Assembly: GCA_947648875.1 (NCBI GenBank)
Contig: CANSPM010000010.1
Span: 24,007 to 88,006, forward strand
Origin: an uncultured Lachnospiraceae bacterium
Lineage (GTDB): Bacteria > Bacillota > Clostridia > Lachnospirales > Lachnospiraceae
DNA length: 64,000 nucleotides
Reading direction: 5' to 3'
The position numbers and the translations under genes were made by a program. Positions 41,644 through 50,456 of the stretch are shown here, piece after piece; position 1 is the first letter of the stretch, and each line of letters starts with the position of its first letter. Below the pieces are notes generated by a model. The model searched no databases. It saw only the letters and a list, made by a program, of their open reading frames with translations, and was not told the DNA's origin.

Positions 41644-43878
41644 ATGAAAAAAAGGGGAAAACGAGTAGCGATACTGCTGACGGCGGCCATGGTGATTTTG
41701 ACGGCATGTGGCGCGCCGGGGCAGCTGCCGGGAGGCGGTGATAACAGTTCGTCCGGTTCCGGCGAGGATATGCCAATTGATATGAGCGGAGAGCAGGAGG
41801 CAGAGGCCACGGACGCGCCGGAGATATCGGATACATTTGCGGTCTGTTCCAGGCCGTCTCTTACAGGAAATGTGGTGGCAGAGGAGGAAAGCAGTCCGGC
41901 ACCATGTGTAGAACCCTATGCCATTATGCCGGATTTGAGCAATGTGGATAATCTGTGGCAGTTTTATCTGACGGACGGGATGAAGGAGAAATTGGCGCAG
42001 AATGGATTTGTCGTAAGCGGGAGCGCGGGCGGCGAGTTTTTTGAGGTATACGAGGAAAACCGGTACACACTGTTGGCGAGTTTTGTGACGGTGGACTCCA
42101 TGATGCACACTTACCATCTGTATTTCAGCCATCTGCTCAAAAATGTGGAGAAGGAATATCTGGTGGACAGCCTGGTGCGTTTAAGCGGTCAAATGCTGGA
42201 GAGCAGTGCGGCCCAATATTGGCAGCTACAGGGAACAGAATGGGAAAGCGCCGCCAAGCGCAATCTGGCTTTTTTCACTGTGGGGGCAAAGCTGCTGGAT
42301 AAAGAGACGGTGATAGAGAAGGAGGTGGAAGAGATTGTCCATTATGAACTGGAGAATATCGCGCATGCCGACGGTATCTATACCTCCCAGATCACTGGCG
42401 GATATGAGGATTATACACAGTATGCGCCCAGGGGGTACTATGAGGGCGACAGGGAATTGGAACAGTACTTTCAGGCGATGATGTGGTATGGCAGAATACA
42501 TTTTGCCCGGGAGAATGAGGATTTGGACAGAAGCGCGCTTCTGATCTCCATGGCTCTGGCCGGAGATACGGCAAGTTATAGTCTGTGGGAAGCCATCTAC
42601 GCCGTGACTTCTTTCTTTGCGGGAGCCAGTGATGATCTGGGGGTTTGCGAGTATGTGCCGGTGATCTGTGAGGCTTATGGAGAACATGCCACATTGGAGG
42701 ATCTTGTGGGAGACCAGGAGGCATTTAATCGTTTTCGCGCGCTGACATCTTCCCTCCCCGTTCCCCAAATCAACTCAATTCCCATTCAGGACGGCGAGGA
42801 AAATGTGATTCCGGGTTTTCGATTTATGGGACAGCGTTTTACTATTGACGCTGCCATCATGCAAAAACTGGTCTATCAAAACGTGGGGGCGAACAGCGTG
42901 GGGGACAGGCGGACGCTTCCAAGTGTTCTGGATGTTCCGGCGGCGCTGGGAAGCGAGACGGCGCTGCGCATTCTGGCGGACAATGGCGCCATGGAATATG
43001 AGGGATATGAGGAAAATATGAACCTTCTGAGGGGGTGTCTGGGGAAAGAGAACACTACGCTGTGGACATCCAGCTTATACGCGAACTGGCTGCATACCCT
43101 TCGTCCCCTGCTGGAGGAAAGAGGTGAGGGTTATCCCTCTTTTATGCAGAGCGAGGAGTGGCGCAGGAAGGATCTGGAATGCTTTGCGGGCAGTTTTACG
43201 GAGTTGAAACATGACACGATCCTCTATTCCAAACAGGTGATTGCGGAGATGGGGGGAGACTATTGGGAGGAGCCGGATTACAGGGGATATGTGGAGCCCG
43301 AACCCGAAGTTTATGCCCGGTTCGCAGGGCTGTCCGATATGACAGCTCGGGGACTGGAGGAGTATGGGATGCTGAGTCCGGACGATCAGGAAAATCTTTC
43401 GCGTCTGACCCAGATAGCGGATCAATTGCGGTTGATCTCCCATAAGGAACTACAGGAAGAAAACCTCACCGAGGAGGAATACGAGTTTATCGAATGCTAC
43501 GGCGGTTATATAGAGCATTTCTGGTATGATGCCATAAAGGGGGAAGAGGGCACCGAAGGAATATCCAGCAAAGAGTATCCGGCGGCGGTGGTGGTGGATA
43601 TTGCCACCGATCCGGGCGGAGTGGTGCTGGAAGCGGCCACAGGCAACCCTTCCCTGATTTATGTGATCGTAAGGGTGGACGGAAAACTGAAAATCGCAAA
43701 AGGCAGTGTATATGATTTTTACCAGTTTGCATGGCCCATGGAGGATCGGCTGACGGATTCCAAGTGGCGGCAGATGATGGGGCTACAGACTGACGAGGAG
43801 GGCAATTACCATTATGAGAAAGTGATTTCCAAGCCGGAGTGGACCGAGAGCTACCGAACCAGACTTGAGTGGGAGTAA
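41644..43878 (+). CDS. DUF3160 domain lipoprotein
   Basis: A 744-residue exported lipoprotein. The signal peptide ends in a lipobox (VILTAC). A Ser/Gly/acidic linker follows, then a large DUF3160 domain (~95-740): LTDGMKEKLAQNGFVVS, FVTVDSMMHTYHLYF and the late VVVDIATDPGG, LIYVIVRVDGKL. The family is found on the surface of anaerobes and has no assigned function. GGGAG precedes the start at 41644. The CapA-like gene follows 32 bases downstream, so the pair may act together at the cell surface. Confidence 0.88.
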   Translation: MKKRGKRVAILLTAAMVILTACGAPGQLPGGGDNSSSGSGEDMPIDMSGEQEAEATDAPEISDTFAVCSRPSLTGNVVAEEESSPAPCVEPYAIMPDLSNVDNLWQFYLTDGMKEKLAQNGFVVSGSAGGEFFEVYEENRYTLLASFVTVDSMMHTYHLYFSHLLKNVEKEYLVDSLVRLSGQMLESSAAQYWQLQGTEWESAAKRNLAFFTVGAKLLDKETVIEKEVEEIVHYELENIAHADGIYTSQITGGYEDYTQYAPRGYYEGDRELEQYFQAMMWYGRIHFARENEDLDRSALLISMALAGDTASYSLWEAIYAVTSFFAGASDDLGVCEYVPVICEAYGEHATLEDLVGDQEAFNRFRALTSSLPVPQINSIPIQDGEENVIPGFRFMGQRFTIDAAIMQKLVYQNVGANSVGDRRTLPSVLDVPAALGSETALRILADNGAMEYEGYEENMNLLRGCLGKENTTLWTSSLYANWLHTLRPLLEERGEGYPSFMQSEEWRRKDLECFAGSFTELKHDTILYSKQVIAEMGGDYWEEPDYRGYVEPEPEVYARFAGLSDMTARGLEEYGMLSPDDQENLSRLTQIADQLRLISHKELQEENLTEEEYEFIECYGGYIEHFWYDAIKGEEGTEGISSKEYPAAVVVDIATDPGGVVLEAATGNPSLIYVIVRVDGKLKIAKGSVYDFYQFAWPMEDRLTDSKWRQMMGLQTDEEGNYHYEKVISKPEWTESYRTRLEWE

Positions 43879-43910
43879 GGAACAGTCCCTGAGTTAGGAC
43901 AGAGGAAGGA

Positions 43911-45341
43911 ATGAAGAAAATAATGATCGGGATCATGGCGGTGGCAGTTGCCAGCGCCATGATCTGTCTTGTGACAGGGAAGCTGACACGGTTGCCCCGG
44001 TGGGTGGAGTGGAAGAGGGGAACATTTTACAGTTGCTGCGGAGAGTATGAGATATCGCTGGAAAACAAGACGGTGAGAGTCCTGCGGGAGAAAGAGATTA
44101 TCTGGACATCCCCGGAGGAGGTGAAGGTTCAGGAAGTCTTATCCTGCGACATCGACAATGATTCCAGGGATGAACTGGTATTGCTCTGCTGGAAAAAGGG
44201 GCGGTATGGACGGCACAGGCCCTTCTGGGTGGAGGAGGACGAGAAAGGATGGTCCCAACATATTTTTGTCTATGAGTATGAGCGGGGGGAAGTCAGGCCT
44301 AAATGGATGTCCTCTTATATTGGGCAGGATGTGACAGAGATGACTGTGAGCAGCAGGCGGGATGGGGTGAACCGTCTGTGGCTGACCGATCCGGAGGGCA
44401 AAATAAGCGGCTGGATATGGACATCCTGGGGGTTTACCAGGGAGGAAACGGAAGTCTCCTTTGTGGTATTTGGGGATAATCTGATCCATGAACCCATTTA
44501 CAGATATGGCCTGCGTCAGGAGGAATCCTTTGGCTTTCTGTTTGAAAATCTTCGGGATGTGATAGCCCGGAGTGATGTTGCGGTGATCAGCCAGGAGACG
44601 CCTCTCACCGATGATCCGGCTCTGTACGGCGGCTACCCCAGGTTCGGGACGCCTGCCCAGGTGGGGCAGGCCATAGTGGACGCGGGTTTTGATGTGGTGA
44701 CATGCGCGACAAACCACGCCCTTGACAGAGGGGTAAAGGGCGTGGAGTTTACCAGAGCATTTTTCCGGGACAGGGGCATTCTCTGTCTGGGTATACAGTC
44801 TTCGGAGGAGAGAGAAAATCTTCCCTGTGAGATCATGGAAAGAAACGGAATCCGTATCGCGATGCTAAATTACACATATGGGACCAATGGAATCAAAGTG
44901 CCGGAGGAAAGCCCTTATCTGGTCCGGCTGCTGGAGAATGAGGAGAAAGTCAGGAAGGACATAGAGAGAGCCCGGGCCCGGTCGGATTTTGTGATTGTCT
45001 TTGTCCACTGGGGAACGGAAAACGCAGAGCAGGCGGACGCATTCCAGAGAGAGTGGGCTGAATTGTTTCTGGCCAGCGGTGTAGACGCAGTGGTGGGCAC
45101 CCATCCTCATGCGCTCCAGCCCTTTGAGGTTCTGCAAGATCAGCAGGGGCATGAGATGCTGGTGTACTATTCCCTCGGAAATTATGTCAGCGCCCAGAGA
45201 GAGGAAAACTGCGTGAAAGGCGGCATGGCGGCATTCACAGTCTCTTTGACGGACAAGGGGTATCGGGTCACGGAATACGGTTTATACCCGCTGGTTATCA
45301 CCCGGAAGGGAGGGGGCCGGTATACGGTTGATTTTGAATAG
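43911..45341 (+). CDS. CapA-like metallophosphoesterase, membrane-anchored
   Basis: A 476-residue protein. An N-terminal helix (IMAVAVASAMICLV) anchors it outside the membrane. Residues ~40-175 form a beta-rich repeat region (DIDNDSRDELVLLCW looks like an FG-GAP/VCBS blade). The CapA/PGA_cap calcineurin-like domain starts near 180: FVVFGDNLIHEPIY, CATNHALDRG, FVHWGTENAEQ, VVGTHPHALQPFE and YYSLGNYVS. Relatives take part in poly-gamma-glutamate capsule synthesis, but many lone copies have other, unknown roles; no capBC is present here. AGAGGAAGGA precedes the start. Confidence 0.9.
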   Translation: MKKIMIGIMAVAVASAMICLVTGKLTRLPRWVEWKRGTFYSCCGEYEISLENKTVRVLREKEIIWTSPEEVKVQEVLSCDIDNDSRDELVLLCWKKGRYGRHRPFWVEEDEKGWSQHIFVYEYERGEVRPKWMSSYIGQDVTEMTVSSRRDGVNRLWLTDPEGKISGWIWTSWGFTREETEVSFVVFGDNLIHEPIYRYGLRQEESFGFLFENLRDVIARSDVAVISQETPLTDDPALYGGYPRFGTPAQVGQAIVDAGFDVVTCATNHALDRGVKGVEFTRAFFRDRGILCLGIQSSEERENLPCEIMERNGIRIAMLNYTYGTNGIKVPEESPYLVRLLENEEKVRKDIERARARSDFVIVFVHWGTENAEQADAFQREWAELFLASGVDAVVGTHPHALQPFEVLQDQQGHEMLVYYSLGNYVSAQREENCVKGGMAAFTVSLTDKGYRVTEYGLYPLVITRKGGGRYTVDFE

Positions 45342-45460
45342 ACAAAACATTTTTAACAGGACACACTGATGTCGTGTTTAATCTGCTAAGATAAATCCAT
45401 CCGATCAAATAAGGGTGCGGCGATTAGGAGATTCCATGATTTTCAACAGGAGGAAAAAAC

Positions 45461-45727
45461 ATGATAGACACAAGATGTGGGCTCAGTTGCGAGGCATGTG
45501 AGTATAGGGAGGCATGTAACTGTGGGGGCTGTATTGCCACAGGCGGTCATCCGTTCCACGGGGAATGTCCCGTGGCAAAGTGCTGTCAGGAAAAAGGGTT
45601 TAACCATTGTGGGGAATGCCCGGATCTTCCCTGTCGGTTGCTCTCCCAGTATTCCAGTGACCCGGAACAGGGGGATAACCCACCGGGAGCCAGGATCGAA
45701 CAGTGCAAAAAATGGGCAGGGAAATAG
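45461..45727 (+). CDS. DUF3795 cysteine-rich protein
   Basis: An 88-residue protein with 13 cysteines, including CGLSCEACEYREAC, NCGGC and CGECPDLPC, spacing that suggests a bound metal or Fe-S clusters. It matches the DUF3795 family, which has no assigned function and is common in anaerobes. AGGAGG lies 7 bases before the ATG. It is followed by its own terminator. Confidence 0.88.
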   Translation: MIDTRCGLSCEACEYREACNCGGCIATGGHPFHGECPVAKCCQEKGFNHCGECPDLPCRLLSQYSSDPEQGDNPPGARIEQCKKWAGK

Positions 45728-45757
45728 TGTGCAACCAATGGTTGAGAAAAACACGAA

Positions 45758-45785
45758 GGCTGGGTGCTTGCATCCGGCCTTTTTT
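45758..45785 (+). terminator. Intrinsic terminator after the DUF3795 gene
   Basis: GGCTGGGTGC (45758-45767) pairs fully, with two G-U pairs, with GCATCCGGCC (45770-45779) and is followed by six T. Confidence 0.85.
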
Positions 45786-45986
45786 CCGTTTATCATAAAG
45801 GCATACCGGTAAACAAGATGCGCGTGTCTACAGAACTTTTTCATAGCGGATTTCAGAAAAGTATACAGAGCGGAGTCCTAAAGGCCGGATTCTGTTCCCG
45901 GAAACTGTATGCCGGAAGAAAAACGCAAAACAGGATACAATAGAACAATAAGTACGTTTTCTATTGTCATGAAGCAGGAGGAGCAT

Positions 45987-46787
45987 ATGAATACAATAGG
46001 ACAGACAATCAGGCAGCTGCGCAGAGCCAGGGGCGTGACGCAGGAAGAACTGGCAGGGGCGCTGAATCTGACTTATCAGGCGGTATCCAAGTGGGAGAAC
46101 GAGACAGCCCAGCCAGACATTATGATGATGCCGGCCCTGGCGGCATATTTTGGGGTGACAATTGATGAACTTTTCGGTTACAAGCTGGATGTGATGACCA
46201 ACAAGGAGCGGCTGATCCGTTACATGGATAAAAACCGGATTCTGGTCAGGGAGGATGTCACTCTGAAACACGGCGGCGAAAGCAGCTATTATATCAATAC
46301 GGAGAATTTTTCCACCAATGCCCAGCTGGCCCGGATCGGGGAGGTTTTTGCCGACTGCATCCAGGAGAATCGTCTGGAGTTTGACGCGCTGGTGGGGCTG
46401 GCCTACCATGGGATCGCCTTTTCCGTGGCAGCGGCCACGGCCCTGCATACCAAATACGGCAAAACCTGTAGCTACTGCCACGACAGACGGGTGGCGGACA
46501 GCCGGGGACGGGTGCTTTGCGGCCATACTTTACAGGACGGAGAGAGGGTGGTGATTGTAGATGACGTGATGACATCCGGGGCTTCCGTGGAGGAGAGGGT
46601 GGAGCAGTTGCGCAGTCAGGCGGATATCAAGGTGACAGCGGTGATTGTGATCATCAACCGCCATAACCAGATGCCCCAGGGAACGCCCTCCGGAGAAGAA
46701 CGGATGCTGAAAAAATACGGCGCTAAGGTATACTCCCTGATTACGGACGAGGATATTGAGGCGGCGCTGCGGGAACGCATCGTATAG
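45987..46787 (+). CDS. XRE-family regulator fused to an orotate phosphoribosyltransferase-like domain
   Basis: A 266-residue two-domain protein. Residues 1-65 are a Cro/cI-type HTH (TIGQTIRQLRRARGVTQEEL, then YQAVSKWENETAQPD). From ~75 the sequence matches OPRT/PyrE: LKHGGESSYYINTENFS, GLAYHGIAFSVAAATAL and the PRPP loop VVIVDDVMTSGAS. The catalytic loop, normally RKEAKDHGEGG, reads RRVADSRGRVLCG, so the catalytic Lys and His seem lost. This suggests a PRPP- or nucleotide-sensing regulator, similar in idea to PurR, not an enzyme. GCAGGAGGAGC decides the start at 45987. It is transcribed alone between two terminators. Confidence 0.85.
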   Translation: MNTIGQTIRQLRRARGVTQEELAGALNLTYQAVSKWENETAQPDIMMMPALAAYFGVTIDELFGYKLDVMTNKERLIRYMDKNRILVREDVTLKHGGESSYYINTENFSTNAQLARIGEVFADCIQENRLEFDALVGLAYHGIAFSVAAATALHTKYGKTCSYCHDRRVADSRGRVLCGHTLQDGERVVIVDDVMTSGASVEERVEQLRSQADIKVTAVIVIINRHNQMPQGTPSGEERMLKKYGAKVYSLITDEDIEAALRERIV

Positions 46788-46812
46788 GGGCGAGATAGGA
46801 GGATCTTATAAA

Positions 46813-46850
46813 CGCCGGGGTGACAGGCTGAAAAGCCGGTCACCCCGGCG
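46813..46850 (+). terminator. Hairpin terminator after the XRE-OPRT gene
   Basis: CGCCGGGGTGAC (46813-46824) and GTCACCCCGGCG (46839-46850) form a perfect 12-bp stem, extended by AGGCT/AGCC around a GAAA loop. The T-run after it is short (CTTT). Confidence 0.7.
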
Positions 46851-46948
46851 CTTTGCAACTCTCCGTAGCCTGCGCGAAAACGGCAGTTTTTTGACATGGG
46901 CAGCCACAGCCAGAGAAAATTTTGTGTCATGGCCAGCTTGATTCAGAC

Positions 46949-46977
46949 TTGATTATTGAGCGGGCAGGGATTATAAT
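46949..46977 (+). promoter_or_regulatory. Sigma-A promoter of the zinc-ribbon/dehydrogenase operon
   Basis: TTGATT (46949-46954) and TATAAT (46972-46977) are 17 bases apart, ~97 bases ahead of the zinc-ribbon gene. Confidence 0.7.
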
Positions 46978-47073
46978 GTGCATGTGAGAGAAATGTTGAG
47001 CTGTATGGAAGCATGCAAACAGGGAAGGAAACTGTTATATCTGCAAGGGCGGGTGTAAACAGGGAAGGATATT

Positions 47074-47283
47074 ATGGCGGATAAAATAGTAGTGGGCTGT
47101 CTGCGGGAGGACTTGGCGGTATGTCCGGGCTGCGGCAGCAGGAATATTGTGGGCAGAGACAGGGAGTCCTGTCACTGCGGTCAGTGCGGCCGGATGCTGG
47201 AGATCCAAGTGGTCAGCAAGGTATCCGGCGGCGAGGGAGATGCTGAAAAGCAAAGCGAATTTGAGCAGATATCCCTTTTTTAA
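47074..47283 (+). CDS. Small zinc-ribbon protein
   Basis: A 69-residue protein with CPGCG at ~17-21 and CHCGQCG at ~33-39, the knuckles of a zinc ribbon. The C-terminal third is acidic. No family was recognised. AGGGAAGGA precedes the ATG. It lies 82 bases ahead of the glycerol-1-phosphate-dehydrogenase-like gene and shares its promoter. Confidence 0.65.
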   Translation: MADKIVVGCLREDLAVCPGCGSRNIVGRDRESCHCGQCGRMLEIQVVSKVSGGEGDAEKQSEFEQISLF

Positions 47284-47365
47284 AGAATTATCAATGGGAA
47301 GTATAAACAGAATATAACGCGATATTCAGGGGCGCGGGCCCCGGCGCGCGGGAAGAGGCAGAGAC

Positions 47366-48427
47366 ATGGCGGCAACGGGAAAAAGTATTGCGATACCGGC
47401 TATCTTAAAGGTCGGCAGAGGGACGCTGGATCAGATCGGCAGTTACCTGAGGGAAGAAAATTTTAAAAATGTGGTGATCTATTTTGGCAATGGCCTGATC
47501 GAATTGTTCGGCATGAAGGTCATGGACTCTCTGAAAGAGGCAGATATCGAAGTACTGGAATACCGGGAGATTGACACGGTATGCATAGACGATATTGTGG
47601 AGATGGCGTTCACTCTGCCGGGGAAGGTACAGACGATTATCTCCATAGGCGGAGGCAAGGTGATAGACGCGGGAAAATACGCGGCGTTTCTGAGGGGTCT
47701 CCCCTTTATCAGCGTGCCCACCTCCAGTTCCAGCGACGGATTTTCCAGCGCCAGCGCTTCCCTGATCGTGGAAGGCAGACGCACCTCCGTGCCCGCCAGA
47801 CTGGCGCACGGCATTATCGTGGACACGGAAGTGATCCGGACGGCGCCGGAGCGTTTTATCTACTCGGGGATTGGAGATATGGTTTCCAAGATCACCGCTC
47901 TGTACGACTGGCTGTTTGAGGCCCGGGCGGGATATGCTCAGATGAACGATTTTGCGGTCATGATAGCGAAAAAGGCGGTGAACAGCTTTGTGCGCACACC
48001 TTTTCAGAACATTCAGGAGGAGTTGTTCTTAAAAGAACTGCTGGACTCCCTGGCTATGAGCGGCATCGCCAATGAGATTGCGGGCAGCAGCGCTCCCACC
48101 AGCGGCAGCGAACATCTGATTTCCCATGCGCTGGATAAGCTGCTGGAGACTCCCCAGCTCCACGGCATCCAGGTGGGGGTAGCCACGTATCTGATGGCGA
48201 GAGTACAGGACCACAGATATGTAAGAGTCAATACCATATTTACGGACACCGGTTTCTGGAAATATGTGAAGACTCTGGGGATGAAAAAGGTAGATTTCTC
48301 AAGAGCCATTGATATGGCACCCTCCATTAAGCCCCACAGGCACACCTATCTGCATGAGGAATTCTACCGGGAGATGGCGAAGCGTCTGCTGGAGGAAGAT
48401 GCATTATTAAACAGGATTTTGGTTTAA
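47366..48427 (+). CDS. Glycerol-1-phosphate dehydrogenase-like, iron-type alcohol dehydrogenase superfamily
   Basis: A 353-residue NAD(P)-dependent dehydrogenase of the EgsA/AraM branch. The dinucleotide region TIISIGGGKVIDAGKYAA and SVPTSSSSDGFSSASAS is characteristic. The metal ligands fit Asp in YSGIGDMVSK, His in SGSEHLISHAL and His in QLHGIQVG. The known reaction is reduction of dihydroxyacetone phosphate to sn-glycerol-1-phosphate; related enzymes act on other polyols, so the substrate is not certain. GGGAAGAGGCAGAG precedes the start. A transglutaminase-like gene follows. Confidence 0.85.
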   Translation: MAATGKSIAIPAILKVGRGTLDQIGSYLREENFKNVVIYFGNGLIELFGMKVMDSLKEADIEVLEYREIDTVCIDDIVEMAFTLPGKVQTIISIGGGKVIDAGKYAAFLRGLPFISVPTSSSSDGFSSASASLIVEGRRTSVPARLAHGIIVDTEVIRTAPERFIYSGIGDMVSKITALYDWLFEARAGYAQMNDFAVMIAKKAVNSFVRTPFQNIQEELFLKELLDSLAMSGIANEIAGSSAPTSGSEHLISHALDKLLETPQLHGIQVGVATYLMARVQDHRYVRVNTIFTDTGFWKYVKTLGMKKVDFSRAIDMAPSIKPHRHTYLHEEFYREMAKRLLEEDALLNRILV

Positions 48428-48479
48428 AACCGATTTTTGTGCAAGGCGATGAAAAGAGTTAAAACAGGAGGTGGCGGTT

Positions 48480-50138
48480 CTGAAACTGGTCAAGAAATTA
48501 CTTTATGTGTTATGTATATTGGTGATCTTGCTGTGCGCGCTGGTGGTGTGGGCGGCTTTTTCACCCACTGCTACGGAACGTCTGGCAAGTATTTTGTATG
48601 GAGGGGAACAGGGGACCTTGGGTGTGGTGGACAGGACGGATTCCCAGCAGCCGGGAGGCGAGGGTGATAACCAGCCGGGAGGAATGACGCCGCAGGAGAG
48701 TCCGGTTCCTACTACAGCGCCGGTTCAGCAGACTCCGGAACCCACCATGGCGCCGCCGCTGATGGACGGTCCTCTGATCTGGGAGCCCAAGCCAACCGTA
48801 CAACCCTCGCCGTCGCCGGGGGCCATTCCCGATTTTGACCCAAATGGCATGGTGATCAATATCTATGTGGCTAAAAATGGCGGTATGACGGGGAATGTGG
48901 CTGATTATGTGGTTCCTTCCGAGGATTCTGTGGAGGCCCCCAAAGATCTGGCGGACAAGGCCGGATATACTCCGGTGACGGATAGTTCTACGGAATTGGG
49001 GAAGGAAGAGGCGGATAAACTGCAGACGGAGCTTTCCCTGGGAGAGACCGGTACGGATCTCTACTTTGACAGTCTGTTTTATCCGTATTACTATTTGCTG
49101 GATGAGACGGGGCAGGCCATGTACAGGCAGATCTATGCCAATGCCAATGCGCTGAACGTAACCTTCAAGCCCTGCCAGGATATAACGGTGAGCGCGTTGA
49201 AAACAGTGTTTGAGGCAGTGTATAACGACCATCCGGAAATGTTCTGGCTGGAGACCAGCTACAGCTGTAAATACAGCCGCAGCGGAAGATGCATAGAGAT
49301 TACATTGAAGTTCAGCGTCAGCGAGGAGGAGATGCCCGATTTCCGATATACCTTTGAAACCCAGGCGGAGAGGATACTGTCTCAGGCATGGAATCTTCCG
49401 GACGATTACGAGAAGGAGAAATTTGTTCATAACAGGCTGCTGGAGCAGGTGGAATACCAGAGCGGCGCACCCATGAGCCAGAGCGCTTACAGCGCGTTAG
49501 TCAACGGAAAGACGGTCTGCGCAGGTTATGCCAGAGCTTTCCAGTACCTGATGCATCAGTTGGGAATCCCCTGTTACTACTGTACAGGATATTCCGGGGA
49601 AAATCATGCGTGGAATATTGTCAATCTCTATGGGGAGTATTATAATGTAGATTTGACATGGGATGACACACAGCCGCCCACTTACCGGTATTTTAACAAG
49701 ACGGATAAGGATTATGAAACCACGCATGTGCGCAGAAGTCTGGCCAGAAAGTTGCCTGCGTGTGACGGCACCAGTTATCGAAATCTGGAGCCTGAACCAG
49801 CCGGGGCTTCCCCCTCTCCGTCTCCTTCGCCCAAGGCCACCCCGACGCCTACCGGCGCGCCGAACGCCGTTCCTGCTTCAAAGGAGTTAGAGGCATATTA
49901 CAAAGATTGCGGTCAGCAGATTATCAATAGTGGTTTGGGGAGTTTCAGCTTTGTCAAGGAGATTGATGCAGACCTGTGGGAGGAATTGTGGACGGCGTAC
50001 AACAATGGCAATATTTCGGACAGTTTTCTGGTCAGAGCCATGAATCGTCTGGGGGGCAATTCCTGTAATGTACAGATCCTGTGCCAGCAGGACGCCAACG
50101 GCAATTTCCGTCTGACCCATACGGTCAACATACAGTGA
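48480..50138 (+). CDS. Exported transglutaminase-like protein with proline-rich linkers
   Basis: About 552 residues. The strong AGGAGG at 48466-48471 overlaps the GTG at 48471, so the start is probably CTG at 48480, 8 bases on, which gives LKLVKKLLYVLCILVILL, a signal anchor. A Pro/Thr/Gln-rich linker (~60-115) leads to the transglutaminase core near 340-420: NGKTVCAGYARAFQY (Cys), GENHAWNIVNL (His) and YNVDLTWDD (Asp). A second proline-rich linker (PSPSPSPKATPTPTG) precedes an ~80-residue C-terminal domain. It probably acts on the cell wall as a peptidase or crosslinker; a related lipoprotein lies at 58767. Confidence 0.87.
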   Translation: MKLVKKLLYVLCILVILLCALVVWAAFSPTATERLASILYGGEQGTLGVVDRTDSQQPGGEGDNQPGGMTPQESPVPTTAPVQQTPEPTMAPPLMDGPLIWEPKPTVQPSPSPGAIPDFDPNGMVINIYVAKNGGMTGNVADYVVPSEDSVEAPKDLADKAGYTPVTDSSTELGKEEADKLQTELSLGETGTDLYFDSLFYPYYYLLDETGQAMYRQIYANANALNVTFKPCQDITVSALKTVFEAVYNDHPEMFWLETSYSCKYSRSGRCIEITLKFSVSEEEMPDFRYTFETQAERILSQAWNLPDDYEKEKFVHNRLLEQVEYQSGAPMSQSAYSALVNGKTVCAGYARAFQYLMHQLGIPCYYCTGYSGENHAWNIVNLYGEYYNVDLTWDDTQPPTYRYFNKTDKDYETTHVRRSLARKLPACDGTSYRNLEPEPAGASPSPSPSPKATPTPTGAPNAVPASKELEAYYKDCGQQIINSGLGSFSFVKEIDADLWEELWTAYNNGNISDSFLVRAMNRLGGNSCNVQILCQQDANGNFRLTHTVNIQ

Positions 50139-50166
50139 AATTCTGCTTCATAAAAGAAGTAAAAAA

Positions 50167-50200
50167 GGTATCTCAGGTGAATCACCGGGATGCCTTTTTT
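50167..50200 (+). terminator. Intrinsic terminator after the transglutaminase-like gene
   Basis: GGTATCTC (50167-50174) pairs, with two G-U pairs, with GGGATGCC (50187-50194), and an inner GGTG/CACC extends the stem. Six T follow. Confidence 0.85.
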
Positions 50201-50227
50201 GCGTTCAAAAGGAGGAACACATGCGAT

Positions 50228-50278
50228 GTCATATGAAATAAATATTTCAGGCATATCTCACTTGTCCCATCATATATT
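50228..50278 (+). promoter_or_regulatory. Candidate sigma-E-like promoter of spoIIIA
   Basis: GCATATC (50251-50257) and CATATATT (50271-50278), 13 bases apart, resemble the mother-cell sigma-E pattern; an alternative -35 (GTCATATG, 50228-50235) lies upstream. The assignment is weak, but spoIIIA is a sigma-E operon in studied species. Confidence 0.3.
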
Positions 50279-50296
50279 GAGATAGGAAGGTACAAG

Positions 50297-50428
50297 GACT
50301 TGCCTGAATTTGCATCTGCTGCGTTGTTGCTGGTCAACGATGCCCCCGAATTGCCTTCCCCCGCCGCCTTGCGGACTGAAAATTCATTCTGCGTCATTTT
50401 GCTGAAAGTAAATATGGCAGTACACTGG
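50297..50428 (-). repeat. Dispersed ~132-bp repeat, copy 2 (inverted relative to copy 1)
   Basis: The reverse complement, from CCAGTGTACTGCCATATTTA to GGCAAGTCC, matches 20990-21122 along its whole length with ~20 differences. Similarity stops sharply at both ends. It lies just upstream of spoIIIAA, between the gene and the likely promoter region. Confidence 0.8.
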
Positions 50429-50456
50429 TAATCGGTATTAGAGAGAGAGGTAAAAA

